A DNA stretch of 44,745 bases from positions 1-44,745 of the forward strand of contig DASPIU010000072.1 in NCBI GenBank assembly GCA_035629025.1. Reading direction: 5' to 3'. The position numbers and the translations under genes were made by a program. Every line of letters starts with the position of its first letter. Position 1 is the first letter of the stretch. This document shows positions 7,932 to 16,857 of the stretch, one piece after another. The notes under the pieces are model-generated. The model saw only the letters and a program-made list of their open reading frames with translations. It made no database searches and was not told the DNA's origin. The DNA comes from Stenotrophomonas_A sp035629025 (GTDB taxonomy: Bacteria; Pseudomonadota; Gammaproteobacteria; Xanthomonadales; Xanthomonadaceae).

Positions 7932-9098
7932 TCAGGACGCAGGGGCGATACGGGTGTCGGGGTAGCGCGCCGGGTCGAGCACGCGGTCAGTGGTCTGCGC
8001 CCAGTCCAGGCACTGGCGCAGGCGCTCGCGCGGCGCAGCCAGGGCCTGGCCCATGGCGGCCACGATCGAGGCGTCGTCGCCAGGCGTGTACCCGTGTCGC
8101 GAGCGGTAGCCGCCAACCACCGCGTGCGGGCACACGGCAGGCAGGCCGAAGAAGTCGTACTGCAACAGCTTCATCGAGCTGTCGGCGAGGTAGGCCGGCA
8201 CCTGCTGCGAGGCATAGGGGGCGATACCGACGCGCGCGTGCTTGATATAGCGGATGGTTTCGGCGTGCTTCATCTCGCCATAGACGATGACGTTGTCGCC
8301 ATAGTCCGGGTGTCGCCCCATGCCCGAACCAATGACATGGAAGGTCACCTGCGGGAAGGCGCGACTGGCAGTAACGAAGAAGCGCGGGTCGAACAGCATC
8401 GAGCCGACCGCCACCGCGTGGATGCCCTCGCCATAGGGCGACGGGTCGCCCAGCGTCTCCAGGTCCTGGTCGATGCCGTGGCCAACGTGGAAGACGTTGT
8501 CGCGGCTGGCAATCTCGCCGGCCATTGCCGGCGACACCAGGGCAATCACATCCAGGCTGGGCGCGACCCGGTCGAACGTGCGCGCCACCCAGTCGGCCAC
8601 GTCGATCGCCGACAAGGCATCGGAAGCGCGATACACCAGCCGCGCACGCGGGTTGATGCGCCGCGCCAGCTCGATGAAGGCGATGGCGGTGCCGCTTTCA
8701 AACACGATCACGTCCGACTCGGCTATCCACTGGCGCAGGATCTGTGGCGGATGCCGGGCGTACCAGTCGAACATGGCGTTTTCGAGCGGCCGTGCCCAGC
8801 GCCGCCGGGTGTTGAACGGATGCACTGTCGCGCGCCACAGGTAGCACTCCAGGCCACGATGCTCGACCACGCGATTCGCGCTGGCATCCAGCGGCAGCCG
8901 CGCATCTCCCTTCCAGCGCGACAGGCGGCTGTAGCGCAGCGAGAAGAAGCGCGTCGGCCCACGCAACGCCAGCTGCTCGGCGATGAAGTGGATGTTGGCG
9001 CGGCGCGGCGTGCGGTAGTCATGCGCGGACAGCACCAGATAGCGCAACGGCGCGGCGGCAGGGACAGCGGCAGGCGCGTCGGACAGCAAGGCATTCAT
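7932..9098 (-). CDS. gumK: Gum beta-1,2-glucuronosyltransferase (GT70)
   Basis: GumK adds glucuronic acid from UDP-GlcA to the inner mannose of the lipid-linked trisaccharide at the inner membrane. The ATG at 9098 overlaps the gumJ stop (ATGA) and gives 388 residues; a longer upstream frame lies entirely inside gumJ and is rejected. Asp160 in LVYRASDALSAIDV corresponds to the catalytic base Asp157 described for the Xanthomonas enzyme. The C-terminal nucleotide-binding half shows GHGIDQDL, VAVGSMLFDPRFF, and LADSSMKLLQYDFFGLPAVCP with the acidic/Lys pattern expected of GT-B enzymes. GT70 is a small family found almost only in xanthan-type clusters, so the assignment is strong. Confidence 0.95.
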   Translation of the reverse strand: MNALLSDAPAAVPAAAPLRYLVLSAHDYRTPRRANIHFIAEQLALRGPTRFFSLRYSRLSRWKGDARLPLDASANRVVEHRGLECYLWRATVHPFNTRRRWARPLENAMFDWYARHPPQILRQWIAESDVIVFESGTAIAFIELARRINPRARLVYRASDALSAIDVADWVARTFDRVAPSLDVIALVSPAMAGEIASRDNVFHVGHGIDQDLETLGDPSPYGEGIHAVAVGSMLFDPRFFVTASRAFPQVTFHVIGSGMGRHPDYGDNVIVYGEMKHAETIRYIKHARVGIAPYASQQVPAYLADSSMKLLQYDFFGLPAVCPHAVVGGYRSRHGYTPGDDASIVAAMGQALAAPRERLRQCLDWAQTTDRVLDPARYPDTRIAPAS

Positions 9099-10585
9099 CG
9101 GCGGCTCCGGGCTTCGGCAATCAGGTGGCGGGTCTGCAGGATCGAGCGCACATCGCGGCGGAACGACGGCCAGGCCAGCAGCACCACGCCCAGCGCGACC
9201 AGCATGGCGGCGGTTCCGATGGCGAGCTGGCGCCACAGCGCCCCGCCCAGCCACCACGACGCAGCCCAGGAAACGGCGGCACAGGCGCCATAGGCCAGCA
9301 CCGCGCGCCCGCCATTGGTGAACACCTGCCACACCGGCACATCGCTGATGCGCCCGACCCAGTACAGCGACAGCGGCCACATCACCAACAGACCGAACGA
9401 GTACCCGGCGGCCACGCCTTCCACACCCCACCAGGAGCCCGCGAAGATGCAGGCGATCAGCAACACGCGGGTCACGATCGAATAGCGCAGCTGCGCGCCC
9501 ATCAGCCCCTTGGCCAGGAACACCCAGTAGGCGGCATAGGCGGTGGTCTGGAACACGCCGCCGATGGTCAGCCACTGGAACAGCGGCACCGCCGGGCGCC
9601 ATTGTTCGCCCAGCACCAGCACCATCAGCGGCAGCGCCTGCGCGCAGGCAAAGGCGAACGTGGCGACGATCAGATGGACCATCACCGTCTGCCCACGCAG
9701 CAGGAACGAGGCAAAGCGTTCGCGGTCGTCCTGCAACTGCGACAACACCGGCAGCGCCACCGTCGTGGCCGGCGCATTGATCTGGTTCAGCGGCATCATC
9801 AGCAGCTGGAATGCGCGGTTGTACAGGCCCAGCGCCTCGGCCCCGGTGCGCGCGCCGATGATCACCTGGCCGACGTTGCGGCTGGCATAGCCGAGCAGCT
9901 GGGCCAGCATCAGGTTCCAGCCGAAGCCGACAAACTGCCGCATCGGCGCGCTGCGGTCATAGCCGCGCGGCAGCCAGCGCGCGCACAGCACGGTCAGCAG
10001 CAACTGCACCGCGGCCTGCACCACCTGCTGCAGCACCAGCGCCCAGAAGCCGGCGCCCGCCAGCGCGGCAGCCACTGCGGCGAGCAGACCGGCCACCTGC
10101 GCGCCCACATCGCTCAGCGCCAGCTGGCCGAAACGCAGGCCGCGGCTGAGCTGGGCGCGGTACTGCGTGGTCATGCCACTGAGCAGGAAAGTGATCGCCA
10201 ACGCCTGGGCAATCTGCACCAGCGCCGGCTCGCGGTAGAACTGTGCCAGCGCATGCGCGCCAGCAAACACCGCCAGCGCCAGCAACAGGCCGATGCCGGT
10301 ATTGATCCAGAACAGGTTGTCGCGCTGCGCGCGGCTGAGCTCGCGCGCCTGCACCGCCGCCGAGGACAGGCCGAAGTCGCGCAGGATTTCCGCCGCGCCG
10401 ACAATCGCGGTGACCATCGCCATCAAACCGTAGTCGTGCGGAGTGAGCAGCCGTGCGAGCAAAATGATGCCGCCGAACTGCACGGCCACGCGCACGCCCT
10501 GCCCGGCCATGGTGACGAAGGCGCCGCCGGCGGCGCGTGCGCCCAGTCGCGGTGCGGGCGCCACCTGGGCGGCCTCGCTGCTCAT
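9095..10585 (-). CDS. gumJ: Gum repeat-unit flippase (Wzx-like)
   Basis: The protein is 496 residues from the ATG at 10585, overlapping the gumI stop; an in-frame extension further upstream lies in gumI and is basic and low-complexity, so it is rejected. It is a polytopic inner-membrane protein of the polysaccharide-transporter (MOP) superfamily, with about a dozen hydrophobic segments. Typical blocks are ARLLTPHDYGLMAMVTAIVG near the N-terminus, DFGLSSAAVQ, LSRGLRFGQLAL and GLYNRAFQLLMMPLNQI in the middle. GumJ is thought to move the completed undecaprenyl-pentasaccharide across the inner membrane to the periplasm for GumE. It is coupled by 4-nt overlaps to gumI and gumK. Confidence 0.94.
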   Translation of the reverse strand: MSSEAAQVAPAPRLGARAAGGAFVTMAGQGVRVAVQFGGIILLARLLTPHDYGLMAMVTAIVGAAEILRDFGLSSAAVQARELSRAQRDNLFWINTGIGLLLALAVFAGAHALAQFYREPALVQIAQALAITFLLSGMTTQYRAQLSRGLRFGQLALSDVGAQVAGLLAAVAAALAGAGFWALVLQQVVQAAVQLLLTVLCARWLPRGYDRSAPMRQFVGFGWNLMLAQLLGYASRNVGQVIIGARTGAEALGLYNRAFQLLMMPLNQINAPATTVALPVLSQLQDDRERFASFLLRGQTVMVHLIVATFAFACAQALPLMVLVLGEQWRPAVPLFQWLTIGGVFQTTAYAAYWVFLAKGLMGAQLRYSIVTRVLLIACIFAGSWWGVEGVAAGYSFGLLVMWPLSLYWVGRISDVPVWQVFTNGGRAVLAYGACAAVSWAASWWLGGALWRQLAIGTAAMLVALGVVLLAWPSFRRDVRSILQTRHLIAEARSRR

Positions 10586-11601
10586 GCGTAGGCCTCGCTG
10601 TCGTGGCCCAGCGCTTCGAGATAGGTCCGGTAGTGCTGGCGGCCGATGGCCGGCCAGTCGCGGCGCGACAGGTCCGGCGCGGTGGCGCGCCTGGCGCTGC
10701 GCAGCTGCGTCAACGTGTCGGCCAGCAGGGTCGCGTCCAGCTCGCCGTGGTACAGGTAGACCCAGCCCGGCCCGACTTCCGCGGCGACGGCGGCGTTGGA
10801 TTCGCTCCACGGCGCCAGCACCGGCCGGTGCAGCGACAAGGCCAGCAGCAACGTGCCGGAATTGTGCATCTGCCGGTACGGCAGCACCACCAGTTCGGCC
10901 AGCCCGACCTCGCGCGCCAGCTCAACATCGTCCACATAGGCCAGGTGCGCGCTGATGCGCGGGTCGGCCGCGCACGCGGCTTCCACGGTCTCACGCATCT
11001 GCGGCGTGGCCGGATTGCCGCAGATGCGCAGCTGCACGGCCGGGTCCGGCAAGGCGGAGACGGCGGTGATCAAGGTTTCCACACCCTTGTACGGGCGGAT
11101 CAGGCCGAAGTGGAGCAGCCGCCCTGGCTGCGACGGCGGCTGCGGCATCTGCGCGAACCAGTCGCGATAGTGGCCGTGCAGGATCGTGTCGGTAAACGGC
11201 GGCCGCGCCGGGGTGGCATCGTTGATGCGGATCCAGCGCCGGGTCAGGCGGTCCACCCAGGCCAGCAGCCATTGCTCGGTGCGGCCCTGGCTTTCGTGCG
11301 GCTGCAGGTTGTGCAGCGTGCGCACCACCGGGGTGTGGGTGAGCTGCAGGCGCAGCAGCAGCAGCGCGGTGCACAGCCGCTTGGCCCAGGCGCCGGCGCG
11401 GCTGGGATGGCGCATCAGGTACTCAGGCCAGTGCAGGTGCAGCACGTCGTAGCGCGACAGCAAGGCCGCGCGCATGGAGAAGTAGCGCTGCTCGACCGCG
11501 TCGGGCAGCGACTGATACAGCTGGGTCAAGTAGGGATTGGTGCGCTCGCCGGGGACTTCGGTGGAGAACAGCACTACCAGTTGCGGATCGCGCGGCTTCA
11601 T
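10582..11601 (-). CDS. gumI: Gum terminal beta-1,4-mannosyltransferase (GT94)
   Basis: GumI adds the final mannose from GDP-mannose to the glucuronic acid and so completes the pentasaccharide. The 339-residue product is close to the roughly 350 residues known for Xanthomonas. It has no membrane span and is expected to associate with the inner membrane. Visible features include an N-terminal segment YDVLHLHWPEYL, then VRTLHNLQPHE, and a GT-B C-terminal half with LLHFGLIRPYKGVETLITA, LRICGNP and LVVLPYRQMHNSGTLLLALS. Together with gumL this indicates a full-length side chain. The start ATG overlaps the gumH stop and the end overlaps the gumJ start, both as ATGA. Confidence 0.93.
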   Translation of the reverse strand: MKPRDPQLVVLFSTEVPGERTNPYLTQLYQSLPDAVEQRYFSMRAALLSRYDVLHLHWPEYLMRHPSRAGAWAKRLCTALLLLRLQLTHTPVVRTLHNLQPHESQGRTEQWLLAWVDRLTRRWIRINDATPARPPFTDTILHGHYRDWFAQMPQPPSQPGRLLHFGLIRPYKGVETLITAVSALPDPAVQLRICGNPATPQMRETVEAACAADPRISAHLAYVDDVELAREVGLAELVVLPYRQMHNSGTLLLALSLHRPVLAPWSESNAAVAAEVGPGWVYLYHGELDATLLADTLTQLRSARRATAPDLSRRDWPAIGRQHYRTYLEALGHDSEAYA

Positions 11602-12737
11602 CGCAGCACCTCGGCGGCAGCACGCGGCGCGAGTGCGGCGCGATATTCGTCCTGATACTGGCGTGCGATCTGCCGCCAGTCATAGCGTGCGGCAAAGGCC
11701 ATCGCCTGCTCGCGCAGCGCGGGCAACGCGGCGTCGCTGGCCTCGGCCATGGCTTGCACCCGTGCCGCGGCCTGCGCGCTGTCGGCCGGCTGCACCAGCA
11801 CGCCCAGTCCGGACTCGCGATGCAGGCGCGCGAACGGCGGAATATCGCTGAGCACCGGCAGCAGGCCAGCGCTCATCGCCTCCACCGCGGCGATGCCGAA
11901 CCCCTCGTGCCGCGACAGGCAGACGAAGAACTGCGCCTGCCCCAGCAAGGTCGCCAGCTGCGCCGGGCTGGGCGCGACCACCAGCTCCACCTGTCCTTCC
12001 AACCCGCGCGCGGCGATGGCCTGGCGCAGCGTGGCCTGATCGAAGTCGTATTCACGCCCGGCCAGCAGCAGACGCCAGCGGGCATCGCGCCGGCGCAGCG
12101 CTGCGAGCAGGTCCAGCGTTTCCAGCAAGCCTTTGTTGACCGACCAGCGTCCGAAATACACCAGGGTGCGGCCGGGCTGCGGATTGCCGCGCGTGGCGAA
12201 CTTGGCCACGTCCACTCCGTTCTCGATGACCCGCAGGCGCCCCGCCGGCACGATCTGCGAGAACAGCCGACCATCGTTCTCGCTGGTCGCGATCACCCGC
12301 GCATAGGCACGCGCCGAAGCCCGCGTCAGCGTGCGGAACCACAGCTGCTTGAGCCGCGAGGCATAGGCGGTATGGAAGAAACCGCCATGGGTGGAGACCA
12401 CCATCGGCTTGCGATGCAGCGGCCGGGCCAGGGCCAGGAAGTCATAGAAGAAATCGATGCCGTGCACGTGGATCAGGTCGGCATCACCGAGCTGCCGCAG
12501 CACCTGTGGCGCCAGCGGATAGCGCGAGGAACCGTGGTAGCCGATGCGCCGAATCGCCACGCCATCGATGCTGTCGCTTGGCGCCAGGCGCTGCTCCTGC
12601 GCGGTGAACAACCGGTCCAGCGTCAGCACCTCGGCCTGCCCGCCCTGCTGCTGATGCTGCCGCGCCACGTTCAGCACGACCTCCTCCATGCCGCCGACGG
12701 AAGGATGGAACTGGCGCACGACATGGACAACTTTCAT
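11598..12737 (-). CDS. gumH: Gum alpha-1,3-mannosyltransferase (GT4)
   Basis: GumH (AceA in Komagataeibacter) transfers mannose from GDP-mannose to the cellobiose-lipid, making the branch point of the side chain. The ATG at 12737 overlaps the gumF stop and gives 379 residues; the frame continues upstream into gumF but without family resemblance. The N-terminal VVRQFHPSVGGMEEVVLNVA is a typical GT4 entry loop with the GG motif. DLIHVHGIDFFYDF, VVSTHGGFFHT and VIENGVDVAKF follow. The catalytic E-x7-E region is seen in LSRHEGFGIAAVEAMSAGLLPV. YFGRWSVNKGL is the nucleotide-binding hinge. Confidence 0.95.
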   Translation of the reverse strand: MKVVHVVRQFHPSVGGMEEVVLNVARQHQQQGGQAEVLTLDRLFTAQEQRLAPSDSIDGVAIRRIGYHGSSRYPLAPQVLRQLGDADLIHVHGIDFFYDFLALARPLHRKPMVVSTHGGFFHTAYASRLKQLWFRTLTRASARAYARVIATSENDGRLFSQIVPAGRLRVIENGVDVAKFATRGNPQPGRTLVYFGRWSVNKGLLETLDLLAALRRRDARWRLLLAGREYDFDQATLRQAIAARGLEGQVELVVAPSPAQLATLLGQAQFFVCLSRHEGFGIAAVEAMSAGLLPVLSDIPPFARLHRESGLGVLVQPADSAQAAARVQAMAEASDAALPALREQAMAFAARYDWRQIARQYQDEYRAALAPRAAAEVLR

Positions 12738-13810
12738 TGCGAACCTACCTCGGAAGAAGCGGACACCCGGTTGGTGGCCGGCGCGCGCGCCTGGCCCAGC
12801 GTCCACGGCGCCCAGCGCATCAGTACCCAGCGCGCCGGCACGGCGGCAGCAATCGCCAGCGCGGTGACCAGCAGCGCCCAGGCCGGCCCGGGCGGCGTGG
12901 TGACGCCAGCCAGGGCGCGCACGCCAGACAGGAAGAACAGCACCAGGAAATGCGTGCACAGGATCAGCAAGGTGTTGCGACCGATCCATTGCACACCGGG
13001 CCAGCGCTGAATCCAGCCGCCGACACGCAGCATCAATGCGGTGCCCAGCAAAGCAACCAGCAGGAACAGCGCCGGCCAGTGACCAAAGCGCAGCAGGTTG
13101 ACGTCCACCTTGCCGTTGCTCCAGGCCAGCGGCAGCCACAGCACCAGCAGCAGCAAGGGCACGCCCCACCATTCAAATACGCGAGCCCGCGTGTGGGCAG
13201 CGCTGTGCCGGGCCAGCGCCGCGCCGGTCGCGAAGAAGAACAGGGATACCGGCAACACGTCCAGGCCCCACGGCAGGCGCAGGTCCAGCGTGGGGAACCA
13301 GGCACACCACAGGCAGGCCAGCACCGCCATCAGCGCCGCGATCACGCCGGCCGGCAAGCGCTTGCCCAGGTAGTGGAAGGCCAGTGCGGTCACGAACAGC
13401 GCAGGCAGGAACCACAACGCCGGTTGCACGTAGAGGCGATCGCCCGTGCCCTGCAGCAGGCCCAGCAGCGGATCCCACGCCGGCACCGCGCCCCAGCGCG
13501 CGGCCTTGGCGCCGATGTTGCGCGTCGCCAGCCAATACGCATACGCGACGAAGAAGAAGAACACGTATGGCACCACCAGCCCGCGCAGCAGCTTGTCCCA
13601 GGTCTGCGCATCGCTGCGGGGTCGCCCATACGCCGCGCCCACCCAGCCGGACAGGAAGAAGAACAGCGGCACGTGGAAGCTGAAGGCCAGCAGGGTATAG
13701 GCCTGCGGCACGCCCTTTGCGTGGCCCAGCACCACCAGCACGATGGCGATGGCGCGAGTCGCGTCGATGCGACCGTCACGCACGGGCGTGGTGGTCAGTG
13801 CCGGGCTCAC
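12734..13810 (-). CDS. gumF: Gum O-acetyltransferase (acyltransferase family 3)
   Basis: A 358-residue inner-membrane acyltransferase with about ten hydrophobic segments. The N-terminal block GRIDATRAIAIVLVVLGHAKG has the Arg and His typical of acyltransferase-3 enzymes, and FSFHVPLFFFLSGWV follows. The start is a GTG at 13810 overlapping the gumE stop (GTGA). In Xanthomonas two paralogues lie here: GumF acetylates the inner mannose and GumG the outer one. Only one copy exists between gumE and gumH in this window. I name it gumF by its position directly after gumE, but the sequence seen here does not exclude GumG or a dual role. Confidence 0.85.
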   Translation of the reverse strand: MSPALTTTPVRDGRIDATRAIAIVLVVLGHAKGVPQAYTLLAFSFHVPLFFFLSGWVGAAYGRPRSDAQTWDKLLRGLVVPYVFFFFVAYAYWLATRNIGAKAARWGAVPAWDPLLGLLQGTGDRLYVQPALWFLPALFVTALAFHYLGKRLPAGVIAALMAVLACLWCAWFPTLDLRLPWGLDVLPVSLFFFATGAALARHSAAHTRARVFEWWGVPLLLLVLWLPLAWSNGKVDVNLLRFGHWPALFLLVALLGTALMLRVGGWIQRWPGVQWIGRNTLLILCTHFLVLFFLSGVRALAGVTTPPGPAWALLVTALAIAAAVPARWVLMRWAPWTLGQARAPATNRVSASSEVGSQ

Positions 13811-15132
13811 GGCGGCGGACCCATGGCCGCGGCCTGCCGCTCATGCCACAACTGCCGGGCCGGCGGCAGCACCGGCGCGCCCTGCCACAGCCAGCCGCAC
13901 ACGAACCACCACAACGCCGCGGTCTTGATCGAGAAATAGCCGTTGGACACCAGCAGGCTCAGCGCGAATGCGAGGATCGCCAGATGCTTGAACGCCTGCC
14001 CTTCGCGACCGGGCAACACCATCAGGAAGGAATAGGCCAGCAGGAAAGCCAGCACCACGAAGACCGACTGCGACACGACGAAATAGGCGATGCCGCTGTC
14101 GAAGTAGCGATACGCCGCATCCGCATCCAGGCCCAGCCACGCCGGCAGCGACAGCCGTGACATCGAATCGACGGTGAAGAATATGCGCCCGAGCATGGTG
14201 TCTTCATAGGCCTGCACCCCGGCCGCGGCGACCAGCGCCCAGCCGCCGAGCAGCACCGCCAGGAACACCGCAAACGCCAGTCGCTGATCGAGCCGGCGCA
14301 GAATCGGCGCAGCGAGCAGCATCAGCACGCAGGTACCGGCGGCCAGCCGGCCATCGGAGGCCACGACGAGGAAGGCGATCAGCCCGAATCCCAGGATCTG
14401 CTTCCATCCACTGAGCCAGCGCCGGAACGCCAGCAGCACGGCCATGAAGAAGATGATGAAGTTGCCCATCGTCACCGGCTCGATGAACACCGAGGAGGCG
14501 CGCGGCAGGTTGCTCGAAGGCAGGAAGTTGCGCGCGCCCGGGCGGGTGGCACTGACGAACAGATTGCTGTCCTCGTTCCAGAACCCGGACGCGCTGAATC
14601 CGCGCGCATTGACGAAGTAGCTCTTCGGGTTGACCACGTCGCCATAGGTCGTCGGCATCGCGAGCTCGAACGCGGCCACCAGCGCCACCACCAGCGCCAT
14701 GCGCACGCACAGGCGCGGCACCGAACCGCGATAGGCACAGCCCAGCACCAGGAACGCGAACGGAATCAGCGCATCGCGCAGGAACTTCGGGTCGAACTCC
14801 CACACCAGGAAGAAGCGCAGCAGCATCAGTGCGACGATGAAACCCAGCCCGCCTACCACCAATGCCGCCCGCCGCCGGTCCAGCGACCACAGACCGAGCA
14901 CGAAGCAGGCGCCATAGATCGCGAACTCGACTGCATAGGTCATCGCCGGGCGCACGGTGAAGACCTTGGCGTTGACCACCGCGAGCACGAAGTTGTAGCC
15001 GATCGCCAACAGCAGCACGCACTCGATCAACACGTTGCGCCAGCGCAGCCGGTGCGCCGACACAGGCGTCAGCGCCATCGCCCACGCAGGCGACGGCGCC
15101 GGGTAGCCGGCGTGGGCACTGACCGCGGACAT
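13807..15132 (-). CDS. gumE: Gum polymerase (Wzy-like)
   Basis: GumE is the inner-membrane protein proposed to polymerise flipped pentasaccharide units on the periplasmic side. The product is 441 residues from the ATG at 15132, which overlaps the gumD stop; 22 residues of upstream in-frame sequence are discarded because they lie inside gumD. The N-terminal cytoplasmic stretch is followed by about ten to twelve membrane spans. A large soluble loop (about residues 165-225) contains YGDVVNPKSYFVNARGFSAS and the run FLPSSNLPRASSVFIEPVTM, as in xanthan-type polymerases. A second soluble part with AYEDTMLGRIFFTVDS lies near residue 300. There is little resemblance to Wzy proteins outside gum-like clusters. 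Confidence 0.92.
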   Translation of the reverse strand: MSAVSAHAGYPAPSPAWAMALTPVSAHRLRWRNVLIECVLLLAIGYNFVLAVVNAKVFTVRPAMTYAVEFAIYGACFVLGLWSLDRRRAALVVGGLGFIVALMLLRFFLVWEFDPKFLRDALIPFAFLVLGCAYRGSVPRLCVRMALVVALVAAFELAMPTTYGDVVNPKSYFVNARGFSASGFWNEDSNLFVSATRPGARNFLPSSNLPRASSVFIEPVTMGNFIIFFMAVLLAFRRWLSGWKQILGFGLIAFLVVASDGRLAAGTCVLMLLAAPILRRLDQRLAFAVFLAVLLGGWALVAAAGVQAYEDTMLGRIFFTVDSMSRLSLPAWLGLDADAAYRYFDSGIAYFVVSQSVFVVLAFLLAYSFLMVLPGREGQAFKHLAILAFALSLLVSNGYFSIKTAALWWFVCGWLWQGAPVLPPARQLWHERQAAAMGPPP

Positions 15133-16586
15133 CAGTAGGCGTTCTTCTGCCCGAACACCCGCACCGCGGTCAGCACGATGATGCGCACGTCCAGCCACAG
15201 CGACCAGCGGCGGATGTAGTCCAGGTCGTACTGGATGCGCTTCTTCATCGTGCGCAGCTCAGGCGTCTCGCCGCGGAACCCGTTTACCTGGGCCCAGCCG
15301 GTGATGCCCGGCTTGACGTAGTGGCGCTGCATGTAATGGTGGATCAGCTTTTCATAATGCGTGTTGTGCTGCGCCGCGTGTGGACGCGGGCCCACCACCG
15401 ACATGCTGCCACCGAGCACGTTGAACAGCTGCGGCAGCTCATCCAGGCTGGAGCGGCGCAGGAACGCACCGAAACGGGTGATGCGGCTGTCGTTGCGGGT
15501 AGCCTGCTTCACCTGATGGGTGTCGTCGTGCACGCGCATCGAGCGGAACTTGTACATCCAGAACTCGCGCCCACCCAGACCATGTCGGCGCTGGCGGAAC
15601 AGCACCGGACCCGGCGAGCTCAGCTTGACGCCGATGGCGCAGGCCAGCATCACCGGCCACAGCACCAGCAGCGCGGCCACCGCGACCAGCTTGTCCTGCA
15701 GCGCCTTGGCGACGATGAAGTAGCTGTCGCGATCCACCCCGCCCTGGCGCAGGTTGATCACCGGCACGTTGCCGATGACTTCGCCGGACTGGTTGAGCAT
15801 GCCGAAGTCGAACAGGTCCGGCACCAGCTTGACCGTGATCGGGTAGCGCTCCAGCCCTTCGAGCAGTTGCTTGATGCGGTCACGTTCGCCGAGCGGCAGC
15901 GAGATCCACACCTGGTCGACCTGATTGGTTTCCAGGAACGGGACCAGCCCTTCGGGGCTGCCCAGGCACGGCAGGTCTTCCTGTCGATGCTCGGCCAGGG
16001 TCAGGTCATAGCGGCTGGAGAAATAGCCGACCACCTGCATGCCGACCCAGGCGTTGCGTTGCAGGTACTGCTGGATCTTCATCACCGGATGGCGCAGGCC
16101 CACGACCACCACGCGCTGGGTATCCATGCCCAGGCTGCGCAGATGATTGAGGAACACACGCAGACCAGTGCGGGCCAGCAGCAGGCTGACCAGCCCGCCG
16201 ACAAACCACAGGCCGATCCACAACCGCGACACGCCCTGGCCGAACTGCACCACCAGCGCGTGCACCGAGAACAGCGCAAATACACCACCGAAGGCCGCGC
16301 CCAGCACCAGCAACTCCTGGCGCAGGCCACGCCCGCGCCAGCTGCGGTAGAGCGGGAACAACGCAAAGCAGATCACTGCATACAGCGCCGTCGTGCCGAT
16401 CGCAACGCGGTAAGCCGCGGCCGGCACCCAGGTGCCATAGAGAATGCGATAGGCACACAGGGCACTGGCTACCACCACCGCCACATCGAACACCCGCAGC
16501 ACCAGATCGGCCGCGGCCGAGTACTTGGTCAACAATCGCGACGAGCTTGCCGTATAGGTCGCACTACTCAGATCGGCCAACAACAT
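15132..16586 (-). CDS. gumD: Undecaprenyl-phosphate glucose-1-phosphate transferase
   Basis: GumD begins xanthan-type synthesis by moving glucose-1-phosphate from UDP-glucose to undecaprenyl phosphate. I choose the ATG at 16586, not the one at 16601, because the first codons of the longer frame contain the ribosome binding site itself (GGAGG, 8 nt before the ATG). This gives 484 residues, the length known for Xanthomonas GumD. Domains in order are N-terminal membrane spans (about 25-140), a CoA-binding-like soluble domain (about 150-280), one more span, then the C-terminal sugar transferase with WMYKFRSMRVHDDT, SLDELPQLFNVLGGSMSVVG and GPRPHAAQ, and PGITGWAQVNGFRGET. A 271-bp gap separates it from gumC, so it may have its own promoter. 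Confidence 0.97.
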   Translation of the reverse strand: MLLADLSSATYTASSSRLLTKYSAAADLVLRVFDVAVVVASALCAYRILYGTWVPAAAYRVAIGTTALYAVICFALFPLYRSWRGRGLRQELLVLGAAFGGVFALFSVHALVVQFGQGVSRLWIGLWFVGGLVSLLLARTGLRVFLNHLRSLGMDTQRVVVVGLRHPVMKIQQYLQRNAWVGMQVVGYFSSRYDLTLAEHRQEDLPCLGSPEGLVPFLETNQVDQVWISLPLGERDRIKQLLEGLERYPITVKLVPDLFDFGMLNQSGEVIGNVPVINLRQGGVDRDSYFIVAKALQDKLVAVAALLVLWPVMLACAIGVKLSSPGPVLFRQRRHGLGGREFWMYKFRSMRVHDDTHQVKQATRNDSRITRFGAFLRRSSLDELPQLFNVLGGSMSVVGPRPHAAQHNTHYEKLIHHYMQRHYVKPGITGWAQVNGFRGETPELRTMKKRIQYDLDYIRRWSLWLDVRIIVLTAVRVFGQKNAY

Positions 16587-16857
16587 GGAAATATCCTCCA
16601 AACCCTGAGCGTCACGTGCGTGGGGAGCACGTTGCGCCTTCGGGCCTCGATTGCCTGTCGCACGCCTCAGCGGCGCCCTCCTACGCCGACCCCGGGCCGT
16701 GCGACAGCCCTTTCACTCGACGACGCGTACGCCGCCGTCCACCGCTGCATCCCTCACTGGGTTCCTCTACTCACCACCGCCACGTGCAAGCTAGTCCATC
16801 GCGCGTGGCCGACACTGAATCAGTTATCACCTAAGTAACCGGGCGACATCGCGCACT

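Noticed and set aside
15321..16838. 505-codon plus-strand frame opposite gumD
   Set aside because: Gln/His-rich shadow frame; gumD on the other strand has all family motifs and the expected length.
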